The translations under genes and the position numbers were made by a program. A stretch of 64,000 nt of DNA from Pseudomonas sp. (GTDB lineage Bacteria; Pseudomonadota; Gammaproteobacteria; Pseudomonadales; Pseudomonadaceae), in the NCBI GenBank assembly GCA_007713455.1, contig VMRT01000010.1, forward strand, positions 248,001 to 312,000. The letters run 5' to 3'. Shown in pieces: positions 48,620-58,838 of this stretch (its first letter is position 1; each line of letters opens with the position of its first letter). The notes beneath the pieces were generated by a model, which did not search any database, had not been told where the DNA came from, and saw only the letters and a list, made by a program, of their open reading frames with translations.

Positions 48620-51439
48620 TTATGACTCCATTGCCGCGTTCAGCGCCGCCTCCAGGCGCGCCTTGTAGCGCAGGTACTGCACCGTCTGGCTGCGTCCGCT
48701 GCCGTGCAGGCCAGTGAGGTCGAGGTCGGTGATGTAGCAGGGGTAGCGTTCACCGTCGCGGCGTCGGGAAATGATCGTGCGTGTCACGGCGGCGAACAGC
48801 TCGGCACCATATTCCAGGCCGGAAAACTCCTGATGGTTACAGTACAGGGTGACCTGCGAGCGACCGTTTTCGCCCGCTTCGACAATCGCCTGCACGTCGT
48901 AGAATGGATCGTTGACCTCGCCCTGGGGCGCCGGTCTTCGTTCCAGTTGCGCCGGTCTCGCGCCTTGTCCGGGTTGAATGCGGTAGAAGAGGATCGCCGG
49001 GTCTACCAGCTCCTGGCTCTGGCCGGCCTGCTGAGCGTTACGCCGATACAGCATCGACTCGAGAAAGCGCATCAGCGGGCGCAGCAGGGTGCGCTCGTCG
49101 CGATAGGGCAGCTGCTGGCGCCAGAGGGCATTGCATTCATCGAGTACGCTGAGTTCGGCGATTTCCCCGGCCGTGCGGTAGAACACCTGCAGGCATCCCG
49201 GGCGGCCTTGCGCAAGAATCAGCGCCAGATCGTCACCGTCCAGCGCCGCACGATCGAGACGGAGCGGGCTGTAGGCGTGGTGAGCCTCGCCAAGGTGTTC
49301 GAGCAGTGCGGCGCGATCGCTCAGGTGGGTGAGACGCAGCGCGTTCGCCTCGCGCTGCAGCATGTGGAAATGCTGGCGAACCTGAAGCAGGTAGCGTCCA
49401 TGAGCGAAGCTGGCAAGGCTCTGGCGAGCATCCTCGAATATCTGCTCGACTCGCCGCGCGATGGTCTGTCCGCGATTGCGGGCGAAGCAGAAGACCTGCA
49501 GCTGCGGTGCCTGCACGACCCGCTCGAGGCTATCCAGATAATCGCGCAGGCACAGTGGCAGCGCCTTCGGCCCTTCGTAGCGGGTCACCAACATCTCGTT
49601 CCAGCTGTTGAGCGTGACCTGATCCACGCTCAGCACCAGGCTTTCCGGCGCCGCGTTCAGCATCGACTGCTCGCCGATGGCTGATGCCGCGACTTGCTGG
49701 GTGGGGTCCAGACCGATATTGATCAGCAGCAGCACCCGGCTGGGTTTGCTCGCGGCCAGTAGCGCTTCTTCGTCCACCGGGCATAGCGGCATCGGCAGCG
49801 CACGGCGCAGGTCGCTGAACAGGGCGAACAGTTCCGCTTCGCTCAGGCCGCTGTCGCCAGGGAACAGGGACAGGTGGGTGCTGACATCCACCACGCCGTT
49901 GCGGTGACACCAGGCCAGCAGCGCGACCAGCTCTCGAGAGCGCTTCAATGGGGCGAAATTGCTCAGTTCCGGCGCGGTGAGCTGGCCCTGATAGAGCGAC
50001 CAGCGCACGTCGCCCGCAGCGTCGTAATCGTGCACCAGGGTCAGGCTGTGTTCAGCCATATCCGGCGAGATACCAAGATTGACCACCTCGACCTTGCCGG
50101 CCTTGCGTTCGATCGCTGCGTACAGGCGACGACCCAGCACGCCGAGGTCGCGACTGGTGAGCGGGCTGGTGGCCTGAAGGCGTCGGGTGAAGTCGCTGAG
50201 AAAGCGATAGCCGTAGGTCAGTTCGTTGACTAGCACGCGACGTTCCTGGCTGACCTGCCGCACTTTCCAGTGGCCACGGTTGTCGAGCAGTGCGAACTGC
50301 CGCTCGTCCCAATGCCAGTCGTGGGTCAGCCGCTCGAGCAGGCTGCGCTGCCAGCTCTTGTTGCGGTTGACCGGCGGCCGGCTCAGCGGTCGATTGATCT
50401 TCAGGTACAGGCAGCGCCGCGCCAGCTCCAGGCGTTCGTGGTCGCCGCGCGCGCCGAGGTAACGCTCGATGGCAAGGTAGGCGGCGATATACGGGTCGAG
50501 CTCGTTCAGATCGAACCGCCCTTGATAGATGGCCTGTTTGAAGTCCAGCGCCAGGCAGCGCAGCTGCGGATACTGACTGGCGTAGACCTCGACCAGCAGC
50601 AGCTTGAACAGCGATTTGTAGGGCGAGGCTATGGCCTTGTAGAGCTGCCAGAGTCCGGCGCCGACGAACTCGCCGGGCGGCACCTGGCCCAGGTGGCCGA
50701 GGTCGAGCACTTCGTCTGCGCGCACGAAACGCTTGGCCAGCAGCGTCGCCACATATTCGTCGTAGCGGTGCTCCTCGTAGTCCGGCACCAGCCACCAGAG
50801 CGGGATGCGCCCGCCGAGCCAGAGTGCCGTGCGGTAGAACTCGTCGAGCAGCAGGTAGTGCTGAGTGGTGCCGCAGTCATCGGAGGTCAACCTGGCTTCG
50901 CGCTGACCCTGATTGAAGCGCTGCGGATCGACCAGAAAGAAGTGCGCTTCGCTGCCCTGGCTCGCCGCCCAGGCTTGCAGCAGTTCGCACTTGCGGCGCA
51001 GTTCCTCGATCTGGCCGGCGTCCAGGGCGGGATCATGGCAGACCCACACGTCCAGATCGCTGTGCTCGTCCTGCGCCACGGTGCCGAGGCTGCCTATGAG
51101 GAACAGGCCGAGTATCGGCTGCGGCAGTTTTCCGCGCGCCGGCTTGTAGGCGAACGAGCGGCTCAGGCGCTGTGCTTCGGCGAGCTGTTCGGCGTCCGGC
51201 ACGAAGTGCGCGAGTCCGGCAGGGGTAGTCGCCGAGACATAGCCGGGGAGAATCGGATGGTTGACGTGAAACAGCAGCGGCAGCAGCTTCAGCACCTGCT
51301 GCTGGCGCGTCGACATGGCCTGGAGGGCCCGCTCCAGGCGTGCCGAGTTGACCGCGAGAAAGCGCGCCCGCAGCGTGGCCAGCACCTTGCGGTCGATGCC
51401 TTCTTCGAGAATCGGGTGGATGTGCTGGGTGCGGGTCAT
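48620..51439 (-). CDS. cyaA: Class I adenylate cyclase
   Basis: Makes cAMP for the CRP/Vfr regulator. 939 residues. The N-terminal catalytic domain shows the nucleotidyltransferase signature LFLIGSLGTVAQDEHSDLDVWVCHD near residue 110, with the two metal-binding Asp residues in SDLDVW; the long C-terminal part is regulatory and typical of enterobacterial-type CyaA. ATG 51439 (MTRTQHIHP) chosen; the longer frame has no support. Position beside rnk and cyaY is conserved. Confidence 0.96.
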   Translation of the reverse strand: MTRTQHIHPILEEGIDRKVLATLRARFLAVNSARLERALQAMSTRQQQVLKLLPLLFHVNHPILPGYVSATTPAGLAHFVPDAEQLAEAQRLSRSFAYKPARGKLPQPILGLFLIGSLGTVAQDEHSDLDVWVCHDPALDAGQIEELRRKCELLQAWAASQGSEAHFFLVDPQRFNQGQREARLTSDDCGTTQHYLLLDEFYRTALWLGGRIPLWWLVPDYEEHRYDEYVATLLAKRFVRADEVLDLGHLGQVPPGEFVGAGLWQLYKAIASPYKSLFKLLLVEVYASQYPQLRCLALDFKQAIYQGRFDLNELDPYIAAYLAIERYLGARGDHERLELARRCLYLKINRPLSRPPVNRNKSWQRSLLERLTHDWHWDERQFALLDNRGHWKVRQVSQERRVLVNELTYGYRFLSDFTRRLQATSPLTSRDLGVLGRRLYAAIERKAGKVEVVNLGISPDMAEHSLTLVHDYDAAGDVRWSLYQGQLTAPELSNFAPLKRSRELVALLAWCHRNGVVDVSTHLSLFPGDSGLSEAELFALFSDLRRALPMPLCPVDEEALLAASKPSRVLLLINIGLDPTQQVAASAIGEQSMLNAAPESLVLSVDQVTLNSWNEMLVTRYEGPKALPLCLRDYLDSLERVVQAPQLQVFCFARNRGQTIARRVEQIFEDARQSLASFAHGRYLLQVRQHFHMLQREANALRLTHLSDRAALLEHLGEAHHAYSPLRLDRAALDGDDLALILAQGRPGCLQVFYRTAGEIAELSVLDECNALWRQQLPYRDERTLLRPLMRFLESMLYRRNAQQAGQSQELVDPAILFYRIQPGQGARPAQLERRPAPQGEVNDPFYDVQAIVEAGENGRSQVTLYCNHQEFSGLEYGAELFAAVTRTIISRRRDGERYPCYITDLDLTGLHGSGRSQTVQYLRYKARLEAALNAAMES

Positions 51440-51590
51440 TGTGGTTCGTGCAGGCGAGGCTAACCCCTGTTCATCGGCCAATCGGCGTGCGGCTTGAGGT
51501 ACGGTGCAAGTTTGCCTGCAGTGAGCGACCAACGGCCAGGGCCGGCGTCATCCGTGCCCTGGACTGGTGAAGCGGAACGGCATGGCGATG

Positions 51591-51836
51591 TCAGGCCGTG
51601 ACGGTTTCCGAGAGGATGGTATGCAGCGTTTGCGCCTGTTCGGCCGCGTCGCGGCCAAGGCTGGTGAGGTAACCGCCGTCGGCCTGGGTGATCAGGCCCT
51701 TGGCGTGGAGGCGGCCGAAAGCGGCGATGGTGGCGGGGCTGGCTTCGTGATGCACCTTCAGCCCTTCCTGCAGATTTTCCAGATTGAACTGTCGGAGTAC
51801 GTCCAGTTCGGCAACCAGCTCAGGGGTGTACGACAT
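51591..51836 (-). CDS. TIGR02647 family small protein
   Basis: 81 residues, soluble and helical, with the family pattern ELDVLRQFNLENLQEGLKVHHEA and GLITQADGGYLTSLGRDAAEQ. The second half looks winged-helix-like, so DNA binding is possible but unproven. GAGGAG lies before the ATG. Conserved in Pseudomonas next to cyaA. Confidence 0.8.
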   Translation of the reverse strand: MSYTPELVAELDVLRQFNLENLQEGLKVHHEASPATIAAFGRLHAKGLITQADGGYLTSLGRDAAEQAQTLHTILSETVTA

Positions 51837-51914
51837 GCTCGCTCCTCGGATGGTGGGCTCATGCCCTGTTTGCTGAGTGTAGATGCTGTCGGTGGCCCTG
51901 CCTTGATCCAGATC

Positions 51915-52358
51915 CTATTCGGATGCTTCCGGCAGTTCCGGCAGCTTGCGCAGCATGGCCTCGTAGGCGGCACCGTCGAAAGGGCGGTCCTCGCTGAGCA
52001 TCGTGCGGATCTCATGGGCCAGGACCAGCGCCATCATCTGCAGGCATTCGTCCCGCTCGTAGCCGACCAGGGTGAGCTTGTTCAGCGTGGCCTGGGTAGC
52101 TGCGGGCTCGCCGGCTTCAAGTTGGTTCTCGATCGCCTGGATCAGGGTCGACTCGGCGAAGGCTTCATCTTCATCGTTGCTGGGGTTGTCTTGCACCATG
52201 GCGGGGGTCTCGTCGAGCGGTGCCGGATTTTCTGCGTCCAGCTGGCATATCGTGCAGCTGCCGTCATCCGGGCGGTTGGTTTCGACGTAGCGTACCCGGC
52301 GTTGGGCGGCCTGGCGATCAGCATCGACGCGATAGCGGGGGCGGTCTGAATCGGACAT
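51915..52358 (-). CDS. Conserved protein of unknown function
   Basis: 147 residues, hydrophilic and acidic. A CTIC pair near residue 36 is the only Cys motif and might bind a metal, though no His partners are obvious. The C-terminal half (ATLNKLTLVGYERDECLQMMALVLAHEIRTML) looks helical. Start ATG 52358 behind a strong GGAGG. Not recognised beyond conservation in the genus. Confidence 0.72.
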   Translation of the reverse strand: MSDSDRPRYRVDADRQAAQRRVRYVETNRPDDGSCTICQLDAENPAPLDETPAMVQDNPSNDEDEAFAESTLIQAIENQLEAGEPAATQATLNKLTLVGYERDECLQMMALVLAHEIRTMLSEDRPFDGAAYEAMLRKLPELPEASE

Positions 52359-52430
52359 GGGTTCCTCCATACGGATGCGTCCAGCTAAGCACCTGCTGCC
52401 GCGTGGAGCAATGCGGCGGTGTGCGGTGCG

Positions 52431-52958
52431 TCAGTCCATCAGGCTCAGGGCCAGGCAGAGCAGGCCAAATGCGCTCCAGACCAGCGAAAAGATGATTGGC
52501 GTGCGCAGCGAAAACAGCAGGGTGCGCTTGTAGCGAGGCCCACCGACCGGGCTGCTGCCTTCGCCGAACAGCGCCGATTCGTTGTTCGGAAGCATGCCGA
52601 CGCGGCCTTCGAGCTGCAGCAGTTCGGACTGTTTCTGATGCCAGCGCTCGATGACGTCGAAATTGGACTTGATGCCGGGCATCGCGTGCAGCGATGTGAT
52701 GAGGCCGAGCACCGAGAGAATCGCCGGCACCACCAGGCGGAACAGCTCGCCCCACTCAGGGTTACTGTTGGCCATCGACGAGGCGAAGGCAATCATCAGG
52801 AACGACTGCGACGACAGGTAGGCGCTGGTGCGTTCGGCCAGCAGGGAAGATTCGAAATGGATTTCGGAGCGGTAGAAGATCAGGCGTTCCTTGGGCGAGT
52901 CGAAGAGCTCGGCGCCCTGGGTGTCCTGATTCAGCAGCAGGGTGCGCAGATCGGTCAT
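52431..52958 (-). CDS. Membrane protein of unknown function
   Basis: 175 residues. Membrane segments at about 70-95 (LFRLVVPAILSVLGLITSLH) and at the C-terminus (TPIIFSLVWSAFGLLCLALSL), with a soluble helical region between. The start is ATG 52958, preceded by GAGG at six bases; longer readings from TTG 53021 have no ribosome site. Function unknown. Confidence 0.68.
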   Translation of the reverse strand: MTDLRTLLLNQDTQGAELFDSPKERLIFYRSEIHFESSLLAERTSAYLSSQSFLMIAFASSMANSNPEWGELFRLVVPAILSVLGLITSLHAMPGIKSNFDVIERWHQKQSELLQLEGRVGMLPNNESALFGEGSSPVGGPRYKRTLLFSLRTPIIFSLVWSAFGLLCLALSLMD

Positions 52959-53051
52959 GCAGGCCTCGGCGAATGCGGCGGCGGAGATGGGAGGAATCGC
53001 CGGCGGTTGCATGTAGGTCAAGCGTAATGCGTGAGAGTTCCGGTTGATGAC

Positions 53052-54200
53052 TCAGTTGTCAGCGTTGCCGCGAGGGCTGTCCGCGTGCGCGTCGCGACAA
53101 CGCCAGAGCAGCAAGGTCAGCGCCAGAAAGGCCAGCGACCAGCAACCGGCGGCGAGCAGCAGCCAGGCTGGGTGAGGCTGACTCAGCAGGGCGGGCAGCA
53201 CGCGAGCCAGCGCCGCCAGGGTGATCAGCAACGCCACGCCCTGTATCCAGGGCTGCGCCCCGGGATCGCGGAAACGGTAGATCAGCCGCGTGCGGGCCAT
53301 GACCGCGAAAGTCAGGCTGCCCAGCGCGCCGACGGTCAAGGCGTGCAGCGTTGCGTTCAATGGCAGCGCCGGTAGCAGCGTACCCAGGCCAAGCAATAGC
53401 AGGCCAATGGCGAGCCAGGCATAGCCGAGCAGCAGGTTCAGCAACTCCGGCCGCGCGCAGCGCCAGGGTTGCCAGCGCAGCAGGCGGATGGTCGTGAGTA
53501 CGGCAGCGGCAACCAGTACGGCGCCGGTGAGTTGCCGGGTGAGCGGCCAGGGCAGGAGATTCAACAGCAGGGCGAGGCCGAGCAGGATCAGCACGGCACC
53601 TTCGATCTGCGGCTGCACCCGCGCATCCAGTCGCCATCCCCCGCTCTGCGCGTAACCGGCGACGGCTGGCGCGATGATCCGTCCGCCCATGAAGAACATC
53701 AGGGTGGCGAGCAATAGTAGCGCCTCCTCCAGCATGAGGCGGTCGAAGCCAGCTCCAAAGCCACCGCTGGCGATGGCGCTGAGCAGACTCAGCCCGGCGA
53801 CCACGGGTGCGACGCTCTGGTTACGCCATTTCTTCGCGGCGCCGAGAAAGCGCGGCAGCACTTTCCAGGCAAGGGCGGTGGCAAAGATCGCGGCGCAGAT
53901 CAGTGCCAGCCACGAGCCCGGCCACAGCAGGAAGCTCAGTCGTGCCAGCGCCCAGCAGCCGAGCAGCGTCAGGGTAAAGCGCAGTCGCTGCGGGCCGAGC
54001 AGGTAGCCGGCGATCACCGCCAGGGCGAAGCCGAAGAGCATTTCGTGGGCGTGACCGGCGGATGTGGCGAGCCCGGGCAACGCGGGAAGCAGGCCAAGTA
54101 GTGCCAGGACCGAATACGGCAGGATCAGCGCCGCGTAGAGCGCGGCAGCCGGAAAGAACCAGGCATTGGCAAAGGGTAGGCGCGCTTTTCGCGGCGGCAT
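53052..54200 (-). CDS. NnrS family membrane protein
   Basis: 382 residues, about 12 membrane spans. AGHAHEMLFGFALAVIAGYLL near the start and LHALTVGALGSLTFAVMARTR later carry the conserved His residues of NnrS, a heme/copper protein that protects denitrifiers from nitric-oxide stress. ATG 54200 lacks a clear ribosome site; a TTG at 54239, overlapping the GNAT stop codon, would add 13 residues and be coupled to that gene. Other denitrification genes are not in the window. Confidence 0.85.
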   Translation of the reverse strand: MPPRKARLPFANAWFFPAAALYAALILPYSVLALLGLLPALPGLATSAGHAHEMLFGFALAVIAGYLLGPQRLRFTLTLLGCWALARLSFLLWPGSWLALICAAIFATALAWKVLPRFLGAAKKWRNQSVAPVVAGLSLLSAIASGGFGAGFDRLMLEEALLLLATLMFFMGGRIIAPAVAGYAQSGGWRLDARVQPQIEGAVLILLGLALLLNLLPWPLTRQLTGAVLVAAAVLTTIRLLRWQPWRCARPELLNLLLGYAWLAIGLLLLGLGTLLPALPLNATLHALTVGALGSLTFAVMARTRLIYRFRDPGAQPWIQGVALLITLAALARVLPALLSQPHPAWLLLAAGCWSLAFLALTLLLWRCRDAHADSPRGNADN

Positions 54201-54235
54201 CGCGGCTGGTGGCGCAGGCGTGCTGGAACGATTGC

Positions 54236-54715
54236 TCAACCTGCCGCGAACTCTGACAGTGCGTTGCCGGCAAGGCGGTAGCCGATCCACTCGCTCTGCG
54301 GCCGGGCGCCGATGGATTCGTAGAAGTCGATGGCTGGCTGATTCCAGTCCAGCACCGACCACTCGAAGCGCCCGCAGCCGCGTGCCACCGCCAATTTGGC
54401 CTGATGACGCAGCAACGCCTTGCCGGCACCGACGCCACGCTGCTGCGGGGTGACGTAAAGGTCTTCCAGATACAGGCCGTGCTTGCCCAGCCAGGTCGAG
54501 TAGTTGAAGAAATACACCGCATAACCGATCGGCACGCCGTCCAGCTCGCAGATCAGGCCATGGGCGGTGCTGCCGTCAGCGAACAGGCTGTTCTCGATGC
54601 CGGCGACGTCTGTCTTGACCTCGTGCTCGGCCTTTTCGTAGATGGCCAGGTCGGTGATAAAGCGCAGGATCAGCGCGGCGTCTTCGCGAACCGCGGGGCG
54701 AATGTGCAGAAACAT
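54236..54715 (-). CDS. GNAT family N-acetyltransferase
   Basis: 159 residues. A complete GNAT fold with the acetyl-CoA loop VTPQQRGVGAGKALLRH (motif A, Q/RxxGxG/A), and CGRFEWSVLDWNQPAIDFYESIGA (motif B), close to the diamine acetyltransferase (SSAT-like) subgroup. The acceptor is unknown, perhaps a polyamine. Follows the P-loop gene by 23 bases. Confidence 0.88.
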   Translation of the reverse strand: MFLHIRPAVREDAALILRFITDLAIYEKAEHEVKTDVAGIENSLFADGSTAHGLICELDGVPIGYAVYFFNYSTWLGKHGLYLEDLYVTPQQRGVGAGKALLRHQAKLAVARGCGRFEWSVLDWNQPAIDFYESIGARPQSEWIGYRLAGNALSEFAAG

Positions 54716-54738
54716 TACAGGCTGGCCCTCAATAAGGT

Positions 54739-55284
54739 TTAACGGGACGACAGGTTTGCCAGAAAGGCGTTGATGGCCTGCCGTGAGTCCAGTCGTAGGT
54801 ATTGGCAGGATGGCGGTGCGTTACGCATTTCCTCGGCGTAGCGCTGCCGGTAAACCGGGTGGCGGGTCCACGACCAGGCCAGGATGGATTGGCGTGGGTT
54901 CAATTTGAATAAATTGCTCCAGCGCTCGCGGTTGCCATTCCACAACTCCTCACGGCAGGCCAGGCGTCGCAGGGTGCGCCAGATGACCTGGCGCATTACC
55001 TTGTGGCGTGGCAGATCCAGCCAGATCACCATGTCCGAGCGCTCTCGCACCAACGGGCGCACCGCCGAATAATTGCCTTCTGCTACCCAGCCGTCGCCCT
55101 GCAGCGCATCACGGGTCGCCTGCTGAAACTGCTCGGTGGGCAACGGCTGCCAGCCCGGTTGATGGAACAGGGCATCCAGCTCGATATGGCGATAACCGAG
55201 CTGCTGCGCCAGACGGCGCGACAGCATGGCCTTGCCGGCACCTGAACAGCCGACCACCGAAATACGGCGGCCAGACGTGATCAT
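54739..55284 (-). CDS. P-loop kinase-like protein with a variant Walker A
   Basis: 181 residues of the adenylate-kinase-like, FlaR/topology-modulation group: [18 protein letters not shown], then [23 protein letters not shown] and [23 protein letters not shown]. The P-loop reads GCSGAGKA at 12-19, with Ala19 where Ser or Thr normally holds magnesium. The rest of the family pattern, including the conserved HQPGW, looks intact. Overlaps the argH stop by four bases. Function unknown. Confidence 0.78.
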   Translation of the reverse strand: MITSGRRISVVGCSGAGKAMLSRRLAQQLGYRHIELDALFHQPGWQPLPTEQFQQATRDALQGDGWVAEGNYSAVRPLVRERSDMVIWLDLPRHKVMRQVIWRTLRRLACREELWNGNRERWSNLFKLNPRQSILAWSWTRHPVYRQRYAEEMRNAPPSCQYLRLDSRQAINAFLANLSSR

Positions 55285-56675
55285 CTAGTCGCCAGCAGAT
55301 TCTTGCCACGAGCCACCGCGGCGCGTACCTGGTTCGGCGCGGTGCCGCCGATATGGTCGCGGGCGTTGACCGAGCCTTCCAGGGTCAGCACGGCGAACAC
55401 GTCGTCAGTGATCTGGTCGCTGAACTGGCGCAGCTCGTCGAGGCTCATCTCGGCCAAGTCCTTGCCGGTCTGCACGCCGTACTTCACCGCGTGGCCGACG
55501 ATCTCGTGGCAGTCGCGGAAGGGCAGTCCCTTGCGCACCAGGTAATCGGCGAGATCCGTCGCGGTGGAGAAGCCGCGCAGCGCCGCTTCGCGCATGATTT
55601 CGCGCTTGGGTTTGATCGCCGGAACCATGTCGGCAAAGGCGCGCAGACTGTCGCGCAGGGTGTCGGCGGCGTCGAACAGCGGTTCCTTGTCTTCCTGATT
55701 GTCCTTGTTATAGGCCAGCGGCTGGCCCTTCATCAGCACCAGAAGGCCTGCCAGCGCACCAAATACGCGGCCGGTCTTGCCGCGCACCAGCTCAGGTACG
55801 TCCGGGTTCTTCTTCTGCGGCATGATCGAGGAGCCGGTGCAGAAACGGTCGGGCAGGTCGATGAACTGGAACTGCGCGCTGGTCCAGAGCACCAGCTCTT
55901 CGGAGAAGCGCGACAGGTGCATCATCGCCACCGAGGCGGCGGCACAGAATTCGATGGCGAAATCGCGATCGGACACGCCATCCAGCGAGTTGCCGGAGAT
56001 CGCTTCGAAACCTAGCAGTTCGCAGGTGATCTCCCGCTGGATCGGATAGGTGGTGCCGGCCAGCGCGGCCGAACCCAGCGGCATGCGGTTGGTGCGCTTG
56101 CGGCAGTCGACCAGGCGCTCGTAGTCGCGGCTGAGCATCTCGAACCAGGCCAATAGATGGTGGCCGAAGGTCACCGGCTGCGCGGTCTGCAGGTGGGTGA
56201 AGCCGGGCATGATGGTGTCCGCTTCGGCTTCCGCCAGACCCAGAAGGCCTTCTTGAAGACGGGTAATTTCGCCGAGGATCAGGTCGATTTCATCGCGCAG
56301 CCACAGGCGGATGTCGGTGGCGACCTGGTCGTTGCGCGAGCGGCCGGTGTGCAGCTTCTTGCCGGTCACTCCGATGCGGTCGGTCAGGCGTGCTTCGATG
56401 TTCATGTGCACGTCTTCCAGGTCGACGCGCCAGTCGAAGGTGCCGGCTTCGATTTCGCCTTGGATGTCTTTCAGATTGGCGATGATCTGGTCACGCTCAT
56501 CGGCGTTCAGCACGCCGGCTTTTTCCAGCATCGTCGCATGGGCGATCGAACCCATGATGTCGTGGCGGTAGAGGCGCTTGTCGAACTCGACGGAGGCGGT
56601 GAATCGGGCGACGAAGGCGTCGACGGGCTCGCTGAAACGGCCGCCCCAGGACTGGTTGGTCTTGTCGGTGCTCAT
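55281..56675 (-). CDS. argH: Argininosuccinate lyase
   Basis: Last step of arginine synthesis: argininosuccinate to arginine and fumarate. 464 residues. Catalytic His161 in FTHLQTAQP and the flexible serine loop [12 protein letters not shown] (S282/S283) are intact. ATG 56675 ([14 protein letters not shown]) chosen; longer frames overlap the divergent promoter region of algZ. Context argH-algZ-algR is typical of Pseudomonas. Confidence 0.97.
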   Translation of the reverse strand: MSTDKTNQSWGGRFSEPVDAFVARFTASVEFDKRLYRHDIMGSIAHATMLEKAGVLNADERDQIIANLKDIQGEIEAGTFDWRVDLEDVHMNIEARLTDRIGVTGKKLHTGRSRNDQVATDIRLWLRDEIDLILGEITRLQEGLLGLAEAEADTIMPGFTHLQTAQPVTFGHHLLAWFEMLSRDYERLVDCRKRTNRMPLGSAALAGTTYPIQREITCELLGFEAISGNSLDGVSDRDFAIEFCAAASVAMMHLSRFSEELVLWTSAQFQFIDLPDRFCTGSSIMPQKKNPDVPELVRGKTGRVFGALAGLLVLMKGQPLAYNKDNQEDKEPLFDAADTLRDSLRAFADMVPAIKPKREIMREAALRGFSTATDLADYLVRKGLPFRDCHEIVGHAVKYGVQTGKDLAEMSLDELRQFSDQITDDVFAVLTLEGSVNARDHIGGTAPNQVRAAVARGKNLLATR

Positions 56676-56881
56676 GTATGCGCTCGCTGAAATCCGAAGG
56701 CTGAGGAAAGGCGGCGATGATAACAGGGATGGTGCCGCTGTCGGGGACATCGCCGCCACGGCGGCGAAGGGTGAGCTGGCTGGCAATTCCGGATTATTCC
56801 ACTTGGCTGACCGGCACCCGGCTTGCCGTTGACCGGGTGTGCAAGGAAACTGCCGGGCAGGTAAACCACAGGCTGAAGCGC

Positions 56882-57940
56882 GTGAAATCCACTGCCGTAT
56901 CCGATGACTTCTTCGTCCCCGAGCTGTGCCAGCCCGATGCCTTGCTTGGCCTGGTCCTGCTCGCCGAGTTGCTGGTGTTCGTGCTGGTGCTGGCCGAGCC
57001 GATGCAGCCTGGCTTTGACTGGATGCGGCTGGCGCTGACGTCGTTGTTCGTGCAGTGGATCGTGCTGCTCTCGGCCGGCACCATGTGTCTGCTGCGGCCC
57101 GTGCTGGCGCGTATGCGCACTGCCTTCGCCGGGCTGGCCTGCTGCGCCCTGGTGGTCGGGCTGACCCTGGCCTGCACCGCGGTGGCCGATATCTACCAGC
57201 TCGGCGGCCCGCTTTCGCGCGACGGGGAGGTCAATCTCTACCTGCGTCACGCGCTGATCAGCCTGATCATGTCCGGGCTGTTGCTACGCTATTTCTATCT
57301 GCAGAGTCAGTGGCGCCGCCAGGAGCAGGCCGAGCTGCGGGCGCGGATCGAGTCGCTGCAGGCGCGCATCCGTCCGCATTTCCTGTTCAACAGCCTCAAC
57401 AGCATCGCCGCACTGGTGGCCAGCGATCCGGTCAAGGCCGAGCAGGCGGTGCTGGATCTGTCGGACCTGTTCCGTGCCAGCCTGGCCCGACCCGGCACGT
57501 TGGTGGCCTGGAGCGAGGAGCTGGAGTTGTCGCGGCGCTACCTGTCGATCGAACAATATCGCCTGGGCGACCGTCTACAGATGGACTGGCAGGTCGCCGG
57601 CGTACCGGACGATCTGCCGATTCCGCAGCTGACGCTGCAACCGTTGCTGGAGAATGCGCTGGTGTATGGCATCCAGCCCCGTATCGAGGGAGGTGTGGTG
57701 AGCGTAACCGCCGATTATGTCGATGGCGTGTTTCAGTTGGTGGTCAGCAACCCCTTCGACGAAACCGCTCAAGCGCAGGCTTCACGCGGGACACGGCAGG
57801 GTCTGCAGAACATCGACGCACGATTAGCGGCACTTTTCGGTCCGCTAGCGAGTCTCAGCGTGGAGCGCCGTGAAGGCCGCCATTACACATGTCTACGCTA
57901 TCCATGTGCGAGACAAACGCAGGAAGCCAGATCTATATGA
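56882..57940 (+). CDS. algZ: Sensor histidine kinase AlgZ/FimS
   Basis: 352 residues from GTG 56882, close in length to the P. aeruginosa protein. Four or so membrane spans (about 20-140) and a LytS-type kinase domain with [17 protein letters not shown] (H-box), then [15 protein letters not shown] (N-box). The unusual unorthodox N-box with no obvious G-box is typical of FimS. Together with AlgR it controls alginate and twitching motility genes. The start codon is uncertain; an ATG at 56717 would add 55 residues. Confidence 0.88.
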   Translation: MKSTAVSDDFFVPELCQPDALLGLVLLAELLVFVLVLAEPMQPGFDWMRLALTSLFVQWIVLLSAGTMCLLRPVLARMRTAFAGLACCALVVGLTLACTAVADIYQLGGPLSRDGEVNLYLRHALISLIMSGLLLRYFYLQSQWRRQEQAELRARIESLQARIRPHFLFNSLNSIAALVASDPVKAEQAVLDLSDLFRASLARPGTLVAWSEELELSRRYLSIEQYRLGDRLQMDWQVAGVPDDLPIPQLTLQPLLENALVYGIQPRIEGGVVSVTADYVDGVFQLVVSNPFDETAQAQASRGTRQGLQNIDARLAALFGPLASLSVERREGRHYTCLRYPCARQTQEARSI

Positions 57941-58683
57941 ATGTCCTGATTGTCGATGACGAACCTCTAGCCCGCGAGCGCCTCAGCCGACTGGTAGGTG
58001 ACCTCGACGGCTATCGTGTCCTCGAGCCCGCTGCCAGCAATGGCGAAGAAGCACTGACGCTGATCGAGGAACTGCGCCCTGATGTCGTGCTGCTGGATAT
58101 CCGCATGCCGGGGCTAGATGGCCTGCAGGTTGCAGCTAGGCTTTGCGAGACGGATGCGCCGCCTGCCGTGATCTTTTGTACTGCCCATGATGAGTTCGCG
58201 CTGGAGGCTTTCCAGGTCAGCGCGGTTGGCTATCTGGTCAAGCCGGTGCGCCCGGAACACCTCACCGAGGCCTTGAAGAAGGCGGAACGGCCGAACCGAG
58301 TGCAGCTCGCTGCGTTGACCCGGCCGGCAGCGGTTTCCGGTGCCGGGCCTCGCACCCACATCAGCGCGCGCACCCGCAAGGGCATCGAGCTGATTCCGCT
58401 GGACCACGTGATCTACTTCATCGCCGACCACAAGTACGTCACCCTGCGCCATATCGGTGGCGAGGTGCTGCTGGACGAGCCGTTGAAGTCTCTGGAAGAC
58501 GAGTTCGGCGAGCGCTTCGTGCGTATTCACCGCAACGCGCTGGTGTTCCGTGATCGTATCGAGCGCCTGCAGCGCACGCCGCTCGGGCATTTCCAGCTGT
58601 TCCTCAAGGGGCTCGAGGGTGAGGCGCTGACGGTGAGCCGTCGCCATGTCGCCGGTGTGCGCAAGCTGATGCAGAACCTCTGA
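57937..58683 (+). CDS. algR: Response regulator AlgR
   Basis: 248 residues, exact AlgR length. A receiver domain (phospho-acceptor D54 in VVLLDIRMPG, acidic D7, D8) is joined to a LytTR DNA-binding domain starting near residue 143 (THISARTRKGIELIPLDHVIYFIADHKYVTLR). Regulates algD, algC and type IV pili genes; here the algC gene lies 55 kb away in the same window. ATG overlaps the algZ stop codon (ATGA). Confidence 0.97.
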   Translation: MNVLIVDDEPLARERLSRLVGDLDGYRVLEPAASNGEEALTLIEELRPDVVLLDIRMPGLDGLQVAARLCETDAPPAVIFCTAHDEFALEAFQVSAVGYLVKPVRPEHLTEALKKAERPNRVQLAALTRPAAVSGAGPRTHISARTRKGIELIPLDHVIYFIADHKYVTLRHIGGEVLLDEPLKSLEDEFGERFVRIHRNALVFRDRIERLQRTPLGHFQLFLKGLEGEALTVSRRHVAGVRKLMQNL

Positions 58684-58838
58684 ACCAGTACGGCTCGCTG
58701 CGTTGGAGGCCGTCAGCTCGTGCAGCTGGCGGGCGCCGGCGCGGTGGCGTGACACCACCTTTTACTTGATTCCGGCCAACCCAGGCTGGTTGTCCGGCCT
58801 GTTATCATCGCCGGCAATTCACTGTTCTGGAATTGCCC

